42,176 nucleotides of DNA from assembly GCA_947175265.1 (NCBI GenBank), contig CAMWMD010000026.1, positions 1 to 42,176 on the forward strand. The letters run 5' to 3'. Position numbers and translations under genes: made by a program. Positions 1 through 9,415 of this stretch are shown piece after piece. The stretch is from an uncultured Porphyromonadaceae bacterium (lineage in GTDB: Bacteria; Bacteroidota; Bacteroidia; Bacteroidales; Muribaculaceae). Under the pieces are notes generated by a model. The model did no database searches, had not been told where the DNA came from, and worked only from the letters and a program-made list of their open reading frames with translations. Position 1 is the stretch's first letter, and the number at the start of each line of letters is the position of its first letter.

Positions 1-852
1 GGCTACAACAACCGCCAGCAGGGTGGCTACAACAACAACCGCCAGCAGGGCGGCTTCCGCAAGCAGAACAACAATATGAAGTTTATCCCGCGTCCGAAGC
101 AGATAGACTACGTATTGGAGGATATCGATCCGAACGAACAGATCCGCCTCAACAAGTATATGGCCAATGCGGGTGTATGCTCACGCCGCGAGGCAGATGA
201 ATACATCACCCAGGGACTTGTGAAAGTGAACGGAGAGGTAGTGACAGAATTGGGCACCAAGATTTCACACAACGATGTGGTGGAATATGACGACAAGGTG
301 GTGACACCGGAGCGCAAGTGCTACGTTCTTCTCAACAAGCCGAAAGATTGCGTCACGACAAGCGACGATCCGAACGGGCGCCTCACAGTGCTCGACCTCG
401 TGAAGAATGCCTGCAAGGAGAGGATTTATCCTGTAGGACGTCTTGACCGCAACACCACCGGCGTGCTTCTGCTCACCAACGACGGCGACCTCGCCTCGAA
501 ACTCACACATCCGAAGTTTGTGAAGAAGAAGATCTACCACGTCTGGACCGACAAGGATATCACCGAGGAGGATATGCAGCGCATAGCCGACGGCATAGAA
601 CTTGAGGATGGCGAGATCCATGCCGATGCGATAAGTTACGTCAGCGAGACAGACCGCAACCAGGCGGGTATAGAGATACACAGCGGGCGCAACCGTATCG
701 TCCGCCGCATCTTCGAGAGTCTGGGCTACAGAGTGACCAAACTTGACAGAGTCTACTTCGCCGGCCTCACGAAGAAGAACCTTCCTCGCGGACGTTGGCG
801 TTATCTCACACAGGAGGAGGTAAACTTCCTGAGAATGGGTAGTTTTGAATAA
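1..852 (+). CDS. rluB: 23S/16S rRNA pseudouridine synthase, RluB/RsuA family (5' end outside window)
   Basis: Isomerises a specific uridine in rRNA to pseudouridine. From the Met at 76 the protein has an S4 RNA-binding domain (about residues 22-70, with RLNKYMANAGVCSRREAD) and then the RsuA/RluB catalytic domain. GRLDRNTTGVLLLTNDGDLA carries the catalytic Asp at about residue 124 counted from that Met. The frame is open from base 1, and bases 1-75 encode a Gly-Tyr-Asn-Arg-Gln-rich low-complexity stretch in the same frame. The real start is therefore upstream of the window, and the protein has a disordered N-terminal extension, which is common in Bacteroidetes members of this family. The Met at 76 could be read as a start, but the matching codon phase and composition of the repeats argue against it. 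RluB versus a paralogue such as RluE or RluF cannot be settled here. Confidence 0.9.
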   Translation, partial: GYNNRQQGGYNNNRQQGGFRKQNNNMKFIPRPKQIDYVLEDIDPNEQIRLNKYMANAGVCSRREADEYITQGLVKVNGEVVTELGTKISHNDVVEYDDKVVTPERKCYVLLNKPKDCVTTSDDPNGRLTVLDLVKNACKERIYPVGRLDRNTTGVLLLTNDGDLASKLTHPKFVKKKIYHVWTDKDITEEDMQRIADGIELEDGEIHADAISYVSETDRNQAGIEIHSGRNRIVRRIFESLGYRVTKLDRVYFAGLTKKNLPRGRWRYLTQEEVNFLRMGSFE

Positions 853-869
853 ATTATCAAGATATTTCT

Positions 870-899
870 CCCACGGCATGGTCACGGTCATGCCGTGGG
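870..899 (+). terminator. 11-bp perfect hairpin between rluB and asnS
   Basis: CCCACGGCATG (870-880) and CATGCCGTGGG (889-899) form a perfect 11-bp stem with an 8-base loop. It starts 18 bases after the rluB stop and is followed by TCAAAGTTTT, a weak T-tract. It can act as an intrinsic terminator for rluB. Because it ends only 22 bases before the asnS ATG, a role in asnS leader control is also possible. Confidence 0.6.
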
Positions 900-921
900 T
901 CAAAGTTTTAAGAACAACAAC

Positions 922-2316
922 ATGGATAACATCAGACGTAAGACTGTAAAGGCCATTCTTGCAGAAGGGCAAGAGGGAGCCGGACAGTTGGTGGATGTCA
1001 AAGGGTGGGTACGAACCCGCCGAGGAAACAAGCACGTTCAGTTCGTGGCCCTCAACGACGGAAGCACCATCAATAATCTACAGATTGTTTTCGATCTTTC
1101 CAAATTCACGGAAGATGAACTGAAACCGATCACCACAGGATCAAGCATCCATGTGCAGGGAGAACTCGTGGCGTCGCAGGGAGCGGGCCAGAGTGTGGAG
1201 GTGCAGGCAAGGGAACTGGAGGTGTACGGGACAGCCCCCGGCGACTATCCTCTTCAGAAGAAGGGACACACCCTTGAGTTTCTGAGGGAGAAGGCCCATC
1301 TGCGTCCTCGCACGAACACTTTCGGGGCAGTGCTCCGCATCCGTCACGCCTTGGCGTATGCCATACATAAATTTTTCAACGACAAGGGATTCTATTATTT
1401 CCATACCCCTCTTATCACAGCCTCAGACGCAGAGGGAGCCGGGGCACAGTTCCAGGTGACGACGCTACCACTCGAGGAGTTGCCCCGCACGGAGGATGGA
1501 AAGGTGGATTACTCGGAGGATTTCTTCGGCAAACTGGCGTGCCTGACGGTATCGGGCCAGTTGGAGGGAGAACTCGGCGCCACGGCATTGGGCCTCATCT
1601 ACACTTTCGGCCCCACATTCAGGGCAGAAAATTCCAACACTCCACGCCATCTCTCGGAGTTCTGGATGATAGAGCCTGAGATGGCTTTCTATGAGATAGC
1701 CGACAATATGGACCTCGCCGAGGAATTCATAAAATATTGCATCAACTATGCCCTTGAGCATTGTGCCGACGATATCCAATTTCTCAACGACCATTTCGAC
1801 AAGGAACTTATCTCACGCCTGAAATTCGTGGTTGAGAATGATTTCGTTCGCCTCCCTTACACAGAGGGAATCGAGATACTCGAGAAGAGCGGCAAGAAGT
1901 TCGAATTCCCGGTTTTCTGGGGAGTTGACCTCGCTTCCGAGCATGAGCGTTATCTCGTGGAGGAGCATTTCAAGAAGCCGGTGATACTGACCGACTATCC
2001 GAAGGAGATAAAGGCCTTCTATATGAAGCTCAACGACGACGGGAAGACAGTGCGCGCAATGGATGTGCTGTTTCCGAAGATCGGCGAGATCATAGGTGGA
2101 AGCCAGAGGGAGGAGAATTACGACAAACTCAAGGGACGCATCGAGGAACTCGGGCTGAGCGGTATGGACTGGTATCTCGACACCAGGAAATACGGCACGG
2201 TGCCTCACAGCGGTTTCGGACTCGGGTTCGAACGCCTGGTGCTTTTCGTGACAGGTATGCAGAATATCCGCGACGTCATACCTTTCCCGCGCTATCCGAA
2301 AAATTGCGAATATTGA
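922..2316 (+). CDS. asnS: Asparaginyl-tRNA synthetase
   Basis: Charges tRNA-Asn with asparagine in the cytoplasm; class IIb synthetase. An OB-fold anticodon-binding domain (about residues 10-110, [18 protein letters not shown]) is followed by the class II core. Motif 2 is seen as [21 protein letters not shown] and motif 3 as [19 protein letters not shown] near the C-terminus; the protein ends PRYPKNCEY as in other AsnRS. Length is 464 residues, normal for the family. The ATG at 922 is preferred over an in-frame GTG at 895 because the latter lies inside the hairpin stem and adds residues not expected in the family. The next gene begins 5 bases after the stop, which suggests co-transcription. 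Confidence 0.96.
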   Translation: MDNIRRKTVKAILAEGQEGAGQLVDVKGWVRTRRGNKHVQFVALNDGSTINNLQIVFDLSKFTEDELKPITTGSSIHVQGELVASQGAGQSVEVQARELEVYGTAPGDYPLQKKGHTLEFLREKAHLRPRTNTFGAVLRIRHALAYAIHKFFNDKGFYYFHTPLITASDAEGAGAQFQVTTLPLEELPRTEDGKVDYSEDFFGKLACLTVSGQLEGELGATALGLIYTFGPTFRAENSNTPRHLSEFWMIEPEMAFYEIADNMDLAEEFIKYCINYALEHCADDIQFLNDHFDKELISRLKFVVENDFVRLPYTEGIEILEKSGKKFEFPVFWGVDLASEHERYLVEEHFKKPVILTDYPKEIKAFYMKLNDDGKTVRAMDVLFPKIGEIIGGSQREENYDKLKGRIEELGLSGMDWYLDTRKYGTVPHSGFGLGFERLVLFVTGMQNIRDVIPFPRYPKNCEY

Positions 2317-2320
2317 AAAA

Positions 2321-3622
2321 GTGGGCAAATTGACCTCAAAAGGAATGCTACGCGCCATGGCGATAATCATCGTCATGGCGTTGTCGTGGCTTCCGGCGGC
2401 GGGTGTCACACGCACGGCGGGCGACATCTATGATGCGGAAGCCGCCATGGCAGATTCGTTGACAGTCAGCCTCATCACATGCTATCCGGGGCCTGAAATC
2501 TACGAGCTTTACGGCCACGAGGCCATAAGGGTGAGAGGTGAGGGGCGTGATTCAGTATGGAATTACGGTATCTTCGACTTCAGGGCGCCGAATTTCATCT
2601 ACCGCTTCGTGAAGGGGGAGACCGACTATATGTGTGCGGCCTATCCATTCGCATGGTTCCTGCCGGAGTATGAGAAGAGGGGCTCGAAGGTGGTGGAGCA
2701 GGATCTCAACCTCACGCAGACGGAGGCCCACGCTCTTCTGAAGGCGTTGCAGACGGAGGCACTTCCTGAAAACCGCACCTACCGCTACAACTACGTCAAG
2801 GATAATTGCGCGACGAGGATACTCGACCGCCTTGACTCAGCGGCGGGAAGCCCGATAGTCTACCCCGACAGTGTGGCATTCGGCACATTCCGCAACGAGA
2901 TGCGGAGTTATAACCGCGATTATCCCTGGTATCAGTTCGGCATTGACATAGCGCTGGGTTCAGGTATAGACTATCCCGTAAGTTCGCGGGAGGAGATGTT
3001 TGTCCCGGTTGAGATGATGATGAAGGTAGACAGGGGGAGGATGCTCGACGGGCGCCCGCTGGTGAGGGAGAGCCGCGTCATCTATGAGGGAGAGCCCGAT
3101 GCCACGCTCGGCCCCGGGACACCGTGGCTCAGGCCGTTTCCCGTAAGTTGCGTGCTTGCCTTCGTCGTGCTCTGCATATCGCTTTTCAATTTCAAGACCG
3201 GAAGGATCACACGTTGGGTTTATTCGCTTTGGTTCGCGATACTCGGCTTGGCGGGATGTGTAGTATGGTTCCTCGTGTTCATCTCTGTCCATGAGGCCAC
3301 TTCTCCCAACACGTTGCTTCTGTGGCTTTCGCCCGTGCAGTTGGTGACGGCGGGAGCGATGGCAATTAAGAGGCTAAGGCGCACGGGTATAATCATGGCC
3401 TGGTACAACATAGTGGCTGTAGTCACTACGCTCGTGGTCTGGCCGTTCCAGCATCAGAGCGGGAATCCGGCGTTCTACCCCCTAATGGGGATCACGCTTC
3501 TGCTGGCCATAACCTACGCAATAATAGCGCCTAAGATCAGTTATAACAATAAGGGGGGGAGGAATAGGATTTCCCGCTCTCCGCGTTCAAAATCTGTTAG
3601 AATAAGACAGACCTGTAAATGA
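2321..3622 (+). CDS. Lnb/DUF4105-family membrane protein (candidate lipoprotein N-acyltransferase)
   Basis: Matches the family called Lnb N-terminal periplasmic domain (formerly DUF4105). A signal peptide (about residues 9-28) precedes the domain (about 47-210), in which LYGHEAIRV (His66), WNYGIFDF and YNYVKDNCATRIL (Cys164) are the conserved blocks. The His/Cys pair is the likely catalytic core. About four hydrophobic segments follow (roughly residues 270-410). Family members include enzymes that N-acylate outer-membrane lipoproteins; that role here is inference, and a different acyl transfer or hydrolysis is possible. The start is a GTG 5 bases after asnS; an ATG at 2345 would also leave a signal peptide. 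The stop overlaps the next ATG (ATGA), implying translational coupling with the phosphatase-fold gene. Confidence 0.8.
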   Translation: MGKLTSKGMLRAMAIIIVMALSWLPAAGVTRTAGDIYDAEAAMADSLTVSLITCYPGPEIYELYGHEAIRVRGEGRDSVWNYGIFDFRAPNFIYRFVKGETDYMCAAYPFAWFLPEYEKRGSKVVEQDLNLTQTEAHALLKALQTEALPENRTYRYNYVKDNCATRILDRLDSAAGSPIVYPDSVAFGTFRNEMRSYNRDYPWYQFGIDIALGSGIDYPVSSREEMFVPVEMMMKVDRGRMLDGRPLVRESRVIYEGEPDATLGPGTPWLRPFPVSCVLAFVVLCISLFNFKTGRITRWVYSLWFAILGLAGCVVWFLVFISVHEATSPNTLLLWLSPVQLVTAGAMAIKRLRRTGIIMAWYNIVAVVTTLVVWPFQHQSGNPAFYPLMGITLLLAITYAIIAPKISYNNKGGRNRISRSPRSKSVRIRQTCK

Positions 3623-5199
3623 ACCGTTTGATTACCTCGGTGATATGCAGCCTGGTGGGTATAAACACGATACTTGCCGTAGATCCCTCGCGCCCGCGTC
3701 TTGTGGTGGGAATAATGGTGGATCAGTTGCGCACCGATTACATAGAATATCTACAGAACCTTTTCGGAGAGAAGGGGTTCCGCCGTCTTATGAAGGATGG
3801 CGCCTTTCTGAAGGATGTGGATTTCAAGGTGCCGGGACTTGACAACGTCAGCGGCACCGCCATGGTATATACGGGGGGTTATCCGCGTCTGAACGGAATC
3901 ACCTCGGCCATGGTGTATGACCCTTCGCGCCAGGATATGGCACCTGCGCTGAACGACCCCTCCATAATAGGGAATTTCACGTCGGAGACCTATTCTCCGG
4001 CCAATCTCCGCCTCTCGACACTGAGCGACGAGATAGCAATAGATGGAGCCGGGCTGGGGATGGTCTATTCTATATCCCCGGATCCCCAGCAGAGCATAAT
4101 CATGGCCGGACATGCCGGCAATTCAGCGTTCTGGATCAACGAGAATACCGGGCGGTGGGCGACCACGACATATTATAAGGACGCCCCCAACGCTCTCACA
4201 CAGAGGAATTACAACGATCCCATCACAGCCCGTATAGACACGATGCAGTGGCGCCCGATGCTTCCGCTGTCGCGTTATCCGGGTCTTCCGGCACAAAAGA
4301 GGCAATTCGAGTTCAAACATACGTTCCCGAAATCCGACCGGAGTGTCTACCGGATGTATGCCTCCTCTCCTCTGGTGAATACGGAGGTGACGGATGTGGC
4401 CGTGACCTATCTCAAGGATTTGAGAATCGGACAGCGCGGGGATGCAATCGACATGCTCAACATCGGCTATACCGCCGCCCCTTACAAATATGTGAAGGAT
4501 GGAGATTACCGGCTTGAACTTGAGGACAGTTACGTGCGTCTTGACGGGCAGTTGTCTCGCCTGTTTGATGCCATAGACAAATACGTGGGTCTTGACAACA
4601 CGCTGATATATCTTGCCTCGACAGGTTATTACGATGATTCCGTAGAGGATGATCCGAAATACCGCATACCGACGGGTATGTTCTCAGTGAAGCGGGCCCT
4701 GTCGCTGCTCAATTCGTATCTTGCGGCAAGATATGGCAACGGGGATTACGTCGACACCTACAGCCGGGGCCATGTGTATCTCGACCGGAAGAAGATAGAG
4801 GAGAAGAAACTCAATCTGGAGGAGGTGTCGTCGGCGGCACGTGATTTCCTTGTGAAGATGAGCGGCGTGAGCGATGCCTACACAATGGGGGATATAATGA
4901 CATCCGCACTCCCCTCGATGGAGGCCCTTCGTCTCGGGACGGACCCGAAGACTGGCGGGGATATTGTGCTTGAGTTCAATGCCGGGTGGACGGTGGTGGA
5001 TGATACCCGTTTCCCGAACGTCTCCAACGTCTCACGTTCCTCTATGGTGCAGACGCCGGCCTTCATCATGGGTCCGACGGTGCCGAAGACCACAATCACC
5101 ACTCCGGTCGATGCCACGGCAATAGCCCCGACCGTGAGCCGCATCCTCAGGATTCGTTCTCCCAACGGCAGTGTGACCAAACCCTTTCTCCTTGAATAA
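3619..5199 (+). CDS. Alkaline-phosphatase-fold (nucleotide pyrophosphatase/phosphodiesterase family) protein with degenerate active site
   Basis: Secreted or periplasmic: signal peptide in residues 1-20, mature part from about 21. The N-terminal strand and first metal position (VVGIMVDQLRTDY, Asp35) and the AMVYTGGYPRLNGI block identify the PafA-like phosphodiesterase/phosphatase family. Other catalytic positions are replaced. The nucleophile block expected as TAPGHA reads NVSGTA (Asn76 for Thr, Thr80 for His). The expected DYVGH block reads LNIGY. The expected ADHG block reads ASTG (Ser334-Thr335 for Asp-His). The C-terminal His block is also absent. It is therefore probably a pseudo-enzyme with a binding or scaffold role. 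It is translationally coupled to the Lnb-like gene, suggesting a shared envelope function. The alignment was made by eye. Confidence 0.8.
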   Translation: MNRLITSVICSLVGINTILAVDPSRPRLVVGIMVDQLRTDYIEYLQNLFGEKGFRRLMKDGAFLKDVDFKVPGLDNVSGTAMVYTGGYPRLNGITSAMVYDPSRQDMAPALNDPSIIGNFTSETYSPANLRLSTLSDEIAIDGAGLGMVYSISPDPQQSIIMAGHAGNSAFWINENTGRWATTTYYKDAPNALTQRNYNDPITARIDTMQWRPMLPLSRYPGLPAQKRQFEFKHTFPKSDRSVYRMYASSPLVNTEVTDVAVTYLKDLRIGQRGDAIDMLNIGYTAAPYKYVKDGDYRLELEDSYVRLDGQLSRLFDAIDKYVGLDNTLIYLASTGYYDDSVEDDPKYRIPTGMFSVKRALSLLNSYLAARYGNGDYVDTYSRGHVYLDRKKIEEKKLNLEEVSSAARDFLVKMSGVSDAYTMGDIMTSALPSMEALRLGTDPKTGGDIVLEFNAGWTVVDDTRFPNVSNVSRSSMVQTPAFIMGPTVPKTTITTPVDATAIAPTVSRILRIRSPNGSVTKPFLLE

Positions 5200-5256
5200 T
5201 GACACTGCCGGACAGTACTCCGGAGAAAAATCTAAAAACAGAAATAAATTAAATCC

Positions 5257-8200
5257 ATGGGATTCAGTAATATACTCAAAAAACTTTTCGGCGACCAGAG
5301 CGAACGCGCCGTGCGCCCTCTTTGGGAACGCCTCAACAAGGAAATCAACCCTATAAGCGAGGAACTTCAGGGTATCTCGAATGATGAACTTCGTGAACGT
5401 ATTAACGTGATACGTGACGGCATACGCGGCGAGGCCAAGGGATATAAAGACCAGATGGCCGAGATCCGCAAGGAGATAGAGACACTCGACTATGATAAGC
5501 GTGAGCCGTACTGGAAGAAGATCGACGACCTGCGCGAGGATATGTTCAAGATGTATGCGCGCCGACTCGACGAGGTGCTTCCCGAGGTGTTCGCCGTAGT
5601 CAAGGAGACAGGACGCCGCTTCGCCAATAACGAGCTGATAGAGGTGACAGCCTCCGACGCTGACCGCGAACTTGCCGGAGCAGGTAAGGATTTCGTCACC
5701 ATAGAGGGTGATAAGGCAATCTACAAGAACAGTTGGCTTGCCGGCGGCAACATGATGACCTGGGATATGGTGCATTATGATGTGCAGTTGATAGGCGGCA
5801 TGGTGCTCCACGGCATCATGAACGGCGACAAGGCATCAAACAATATCGCCGAGATGGCCACCGGTGAGGGTAAGACCCTCGTGGCAACGCTTCCGGTCTT
5901 CCTGAACGCTCTCACCGGCGAGGGTGTACACGTTGTGACCGTCAACGACTATCTCGCCAAGCGTGACTCCGAATGGATGGGGCCGCTCTATCAGTTCCAT
6001 GGTCTGACCGTAGATTGCATCGACAAGACAGAACCTAATTCAGAGGAGCGTCGCCGCGCTTACCGCTGCGACATAACTTTCGGAACAAACAACGAGTTCG
6101 GCTTCGACTATCTGCGCGACAATATGGCAACTCAGACGGATGACCTCGTGCAGCGTGACGAGCATTATTACGCGATTGTCGATGAGGTGGACTCCGTGCT
6201 CATAGATGATGCGCGTACACCACTCATCATCTCCGGCCCCGTGCCGAAGGGTGACGACCAGATGTTCAACGACTTCAAACCGAATGTTGAGAAGGTGGTC
6301 AATGCCCAGCGTAAACTCGTGCAGGGTCTCCTCCTTGAAGCCAAGGATAAGATATCAGCGGCCATGAGTGGCGATCCCGAGAGGATAGCCAAGTTTGACA
6401 AGGATAGGGAGGAGGGTAAAAAGCCTCTCACAGCCGACCAACTCCTTGAGGATGGCGGTCTCTCACTCTTCAGGGCCTACAAGGGTCTTCCAAAGCATAA
6501 CCCCCTTATCCGCTATCTTAGCGAGGAGGGTATCAAGCAGTTGCTCCTCAAGGTTGAGGCAAAATATATGGCCGACAACAACAGGGAGATGCCTAAGGCA
6601 GTGGAGCCCCTCTATTTCGTGATAGATGAGAAGAACCATAGCATCGAACTTACCGATAAGGGTATAGAGGTGCTGACTGGTACGACGCAGGATCCCGAGT
6701 TCTTCGTTCTTCCCGATATCGCGGCACAACTCTCGGCTGTGGAGAATGAGGAGGGTACGAAAGAGGAGCATCAGGCAAAGAAGGATGATCTTCTCCAGAA
6801 CTATTCCGTGAAGGCAGAGCGCGTGCATACCGTCAATCAGCTTCTCAAGGCTTATACTCTATTCGATAAGGATGTGGAGTATGTGATTGATGACAACAAG
6901 ATCAAGATCGTAGATGAGCAGACGGGACGTATCATGGAGGGACGCCGCTACAGCGACGGACTCCACCAGGCGATAGAGGCCAAGGAGGGTGTGAAGGTAG
7001 AGGCCGCCACCCAGACCTACGCCACCATCACGCTCCAGAACTATTTCCGTATGTACCGCAAACTCGCGGGTATGACGGGTACGGCCATGACAGAGGCTGG
7101 AGAGTTCTATGACATCTATAAACTGGAGGTGACGGAGATACCGACAAATCGCCCCGTAATCCGTAATGACCAGAACGATCGGGTCTACCGAACGAAGAAG
7201 GAGAAGTATGCGGCAGTCATCCAGGAGGTAGAGGATATGGTGAAGGCGGGACGCCCTGTGCTCGTAGGCACCACATCGGTGGAGATTTCCGAACTTCTCT
7301 CGAAGATGCTCCAGTTGCGTAAGATTCCGCACCAGGTGCTGAATGCGAAATATCATCAGAAGGAGGCCGAGATTGTGGCTCAGGCGGGTAAGACAGGTAC
7401 CGTCACAATCGCCACGAATATGGCGGGACGTGGTACGGACATCAAACTCTCTCCAGAGGTGAAGGCAGCCGGAGGTCTTGCCATCATCGGTACGGAGCGT
7501 CACGAGTCACGCCGTGTCGACCGTCAGTTGCGAGGGCGTGCAGGTCGTCAGGGCGACCCCGGTTCGTCAGTATTCTTCGTGTCGTTTGAAGACACGGTGA
7601 TGCGTCTGTTCGCCAACGACAGAATCGTGAAGACCCTTGACCGCCTCGGTTTCCAGGAGGGCGACATGATCGAGAGCAAGATGGTGACCAAGTCAATCGA
7701 GAATGCCCAGAAGCGCGTGGAGGAGAACAACTTCGGTATCCGTAAGCGTCTTGTGGAGTATGACGACGTGATGAACGCCCAGCGTAAAGGTGTCTACGGC
7801 CGCCGTCAGAATGCCCTCAAGGGTGAGCGAATCGGAACGGATATCGCCAATATGATTTATGAGACCGCGCAGCAACTCGCAGCCGGGAGGTATGAGGGTG
7901 GTTATGACGAACTCGCTTCGGAAGTGAGGAAATCGCTTGCCATCGAACTTCCTTTCACAGCAGAGGAATATGGCAAACTTGACGTGAACCAGCTCACCGA
8001 TAAACTCGCGGATGCTGCTATGCATACCTATTCACGCAACAAGCAGAAACTTGCGGAAGGCGCGATGCCGTATATCAAGGAATTTGTGGAGGAACACAAT
8101 GCAACCGGTCCGGTAGGTGTGCCGGTATCAGACGGTCGCCGAGTGTTCAACATCCGCTGCGATATACGCGAGGCTTACGAGAACAATTGCGCACCTCTCA

Positions 8201-8766
8201 CCAAGGCATGGGAGAAGACAGTGCTTCTCTCCGCGATAGACAAGGCTTGGCAGGAGCAGTTGCGCGAGATGGATGAGTTGAGGAAATCTGTGCAGAACGC
8301 ATCTTACGAGCAGAAGGATCCCCTCGTGATCTATAAACTCGAGGCATACGAACTCTGGAAGAAGATGCTCTGGGATATGAACTCGAAGTCGGTGGCCACG
8401 TTGATGCGCGGTAAACTTGCAGTGCCCGATTACGAGGAGGCGAAGGCGGCCCGCGAGGCGGCTGCGGCAGCCGAGGCAGAGGCAAGACAGAGGGAGCAGC
8501 AGGCTTATCAGGCACGTCAGAACCAGCAGATAAGCACCGGCTATTCATCCACAGCCGGCTCAATGCCCAATCCGTATGCCAACTACAGCACCACACGCGA
8601 CAGTTATCCGGGCGAGACTGCCCAGAGGGAAGCGGCAGCAAATGCCAACCGTCCTTCCGGACCTACGCAGCCTATAAAGAATGCGGGTCCCAAGATAGGG
8701 CGAAACGACCCCTGTCCTTGCGGCAGCGGCAAGAAATACAAGAATTGCCACGGACGCAACCAGTGA
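5257..8766 (+). CDS. secA: Preprotein translocase ATPase SecA
   Basis: Motor ATPase that drives unfolded preproteins through SecYEG. Walker A MATGEGKT is at residues 200-207 and the DEAD-type Walker B begins at Asp309 ([14 protein letters not shown]). NBD2 is shown by [10 protein letters not shown] and [14 protein letters not shown]. The scaffold/wing region is followed by an Ala/Glu-rich linker and a C-terminal zinc-binding SEC-C motif, [13 protein letters not shown] (Cys1153, Cys1155, Cys1164, His1165), used for lipid/SecB-type contacts. At 1169 residues it is longer than the roughly 900-residue enterobacterial protein, as usual in Bacteroidetes; extra sequence sits at about residues 60-90 and 340-480. 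It stands alone, with a terminator immediately after. Confidence 0.98.
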   Translation: MGFSNILKKLFGDQSERAVRPLWERLNKEINPISEELQGISNDELRERINVIRDGIRGEAKGYKDQMAEIRKEIETLDYDKREPYWKKIDDLREDMFKMYARRLDEVLPEVFAVVKETGRRFANNELIEVTASDADRELAGAGKDFVTIEGDKAIYKNSWLAGGNMMTWDMVHYDVQLIGGMVLHGIMNGDKASNNIAEMATGEGKTLVATLPVFLNALTGEGVHVVTVNDYLAKRDSEWMGPLYQFHGLTVDCIDKTEPNSEERRRAYRCDITFGTNNEFGFDYLRDNMATQTDDLVQRDEHYYAIVDEVDSVLIDDARTPLIISGPVPKGDDQMFNDFKPNVEKVVNAQRKLVQGLLLEAKDKISAAMSGDPERIAKFDKDREEGKKPLTADQLLEDGGLSLFRAYKGLPKHNPLIRYLSEEGIKQLLLKVEAKYMADNNREMPKAVEPLYFVIDEKNHSIELTDKGIEVLTGTTQDPEFFVLPDIAAQLSAVENEEGTKEEHQAKKDDLLQNYSVKAERVHTVNQLLKAYTLFDKDVEYVIDDNKIKIVDEQTGRIMEGRRYSDGLHQAIEAKEGVKVEAATQTYATITLQNYFRMYRKLAGMTGTAMTEAGEFYDIYKLEVTEIPTNRPVIRNDQNDRVYRTKKEKYAAVIQEVEDMVKAGRPVLVGTTSVEISELLSKMLQLRKIPHQVLNAKYHQKEAEIVAQAGKTGTVTIATNMAGRGTDIKLSPEVKAAGGLAIIGTERHESRRVDRQLRGRAGRQGDPGSSVFFVSFEDTVMRLFANDRIVKTLDRLGFQEGDMIESKMVTKSIENAQKRVEENNFGIRKRLVEYDDVMNAQRKGVYGRRQNALKGERIGTDIANMIYETAQQLAAGRYEGGYDELASEVRKSLAIELPFTAEEYGKLDVNQLTDKLADAAMHTYSRNKQKLAEGAMPYIKEFVEEHNATGPVGVPVSDGRRVFNIRCDIREAYENNCAPLTKAWEKTVLLSAIDKAWQEQLREMDELRKSVQNASYEQKDPLVIYKLEAYELWKKMLWDMNSKSVATLMRGKLAVPDYEEAKAAREAAAAAEAEARQREQQAYQARQNQQISTGYSSTAGSMPNPYANYSTTRDSYPGETAQREAAANANRPSGPTQPIKNAGPKIGRNDPCPCGSGKKYKNCHGRNQ

Positions 8767-8773
8767 ATATGAG

Positions 8774-8813
8774 AAAGAAACAGGCGCGATTCAAAATCGC
8801 GCCTGTTTCTTTT
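8774..8813 (+). terminator. Rho-independent terminator of secA
   Basis: A 17-bp perfect stem (8774-8790 with 8796-8812) with loop TCAAA and a following T-run. It starts 8 bases after the secA stop. Its A-rich left arm also makes it usable as a terminator for the converging minus-strand gene that ends at 8835. Confidence 0.9.
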
Positions 8814-8831
8814 TAGGCATTAGGCATTAGG
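8813..8831 (+). repeat. Two and a half copies of TTAGGCA
   Basis: TTAGGCA is repeated twice in tandem and followed by TTAGG, directly abutting the secA terminator and 4 bases before the end of the convergent minus-strand gene. The same heptamer forms a 12-copy array at 25511. Confidence 0.7.
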
Positions 8832-8834
8832 TGG

Positions 8835-9410
8835 TCACAAGGATCGTCTCATGACGAAAGCCGCCAATATCAGGCCGAGGAAGAAAGTGATACCTATCCA
8901 CATCTTAGCCGAACGATGATAGTCGTAGGCCTTATCCTTCTCGCCTTGTTTCCAAGCATTCCGGGTTTTCACAGCATACACCACCGCTATCAAACCCACA
9001 AGGGGACAGAAAAGTATAGCCACGAGCACCGCAGGAAGAATCAGGGAAGGGGGTTGGAGGGAATGATCCTCGCGGGCGTCAATCTCTTCCAATGAAGGAA
9101 AACTCTCACCCTCCTTTAGATGACGGTCATAGCGGGTGGGGGAAGCGTCGGGAATATCCTTCAACCGGTAGGGGGTAGCCTCCTGGCGCAACTCCGCCTG
9201 GACACTACCCGGGTGCATGAGGTCATGCAGACGGTTGCGGAACAAGCGGCAAATATCGGCCACGTCTTCGGCTTTTTCCCAATCGTCCATACCGTCCGTC
9301 CAGACGTAGGTGGAGGGTCGCACACCTTCAGCGGCGAGTTGGTCAAGGGGGAAAGGCCCCCTTTGCTCGCCGTCGATCATTATGTAATACTTTGGTGAAG
9401 AGTTATCCAA
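8835..9410 (-). CDS. GYF_2 domain / CD225-like membrane protein
   Basis: 191 residues. An N-terminal GYF_2 (DUF4339) domain of about 50 residues has the hallmarks YYIMIDGEQRGPF and VWTDGMDDWEKAEDV. A polar linker follows, and a C-terminal part with two hydrophobic segments (about 125-150 and 168-188) resembles the CD225/dispanin family, with the block AVVYAVKTRNAWKQGEKDKA between them. GYF_2 domains are thought to bind proline-rich or other peptides; the molecular role is unknown. The start used is a TTG at 9410 because the domain needs the residues before the internal ATG at 9380; a CTG at 9419 is also possible. It lies 5 bases after the related gene upstream on the same strand, so the two form an operon and are probably paralogues. 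Confidence 0.75.
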   Translation of the reverse strand: MDNSSPKYYIMIDGEQRGPFPLDQLAAEGVRPSTYVWTDGMDDWEKAEDVADICRLFRNRLHDLMHPGSVQAELRQEATPYRLKDIPDASPTRYDRHLKEGESFPSLEEIDAREDHSLQPPSLILPAVLVAILFCPLVGLIAVVYAVKTRNAWKQGEKDKAYDYHRSAKMWIGITFFLGLILAAFVMRRSL

Positions 9411-9415
9411 AAGCG

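Noticed and set aside
265..1035. 256-residue minus-strand open frame opposite rluB and asnS
   Set aside because: Antisense to two well-supported genes, no recognisable domain, and its content follows the codon pattern of the plus strand.
8813..8831. Chromosome end or telomere-like repeat
   Set aside because: Only two and a half copies, inside a continuous chromosome with genes on both sides; kept as a dispersed repeat.
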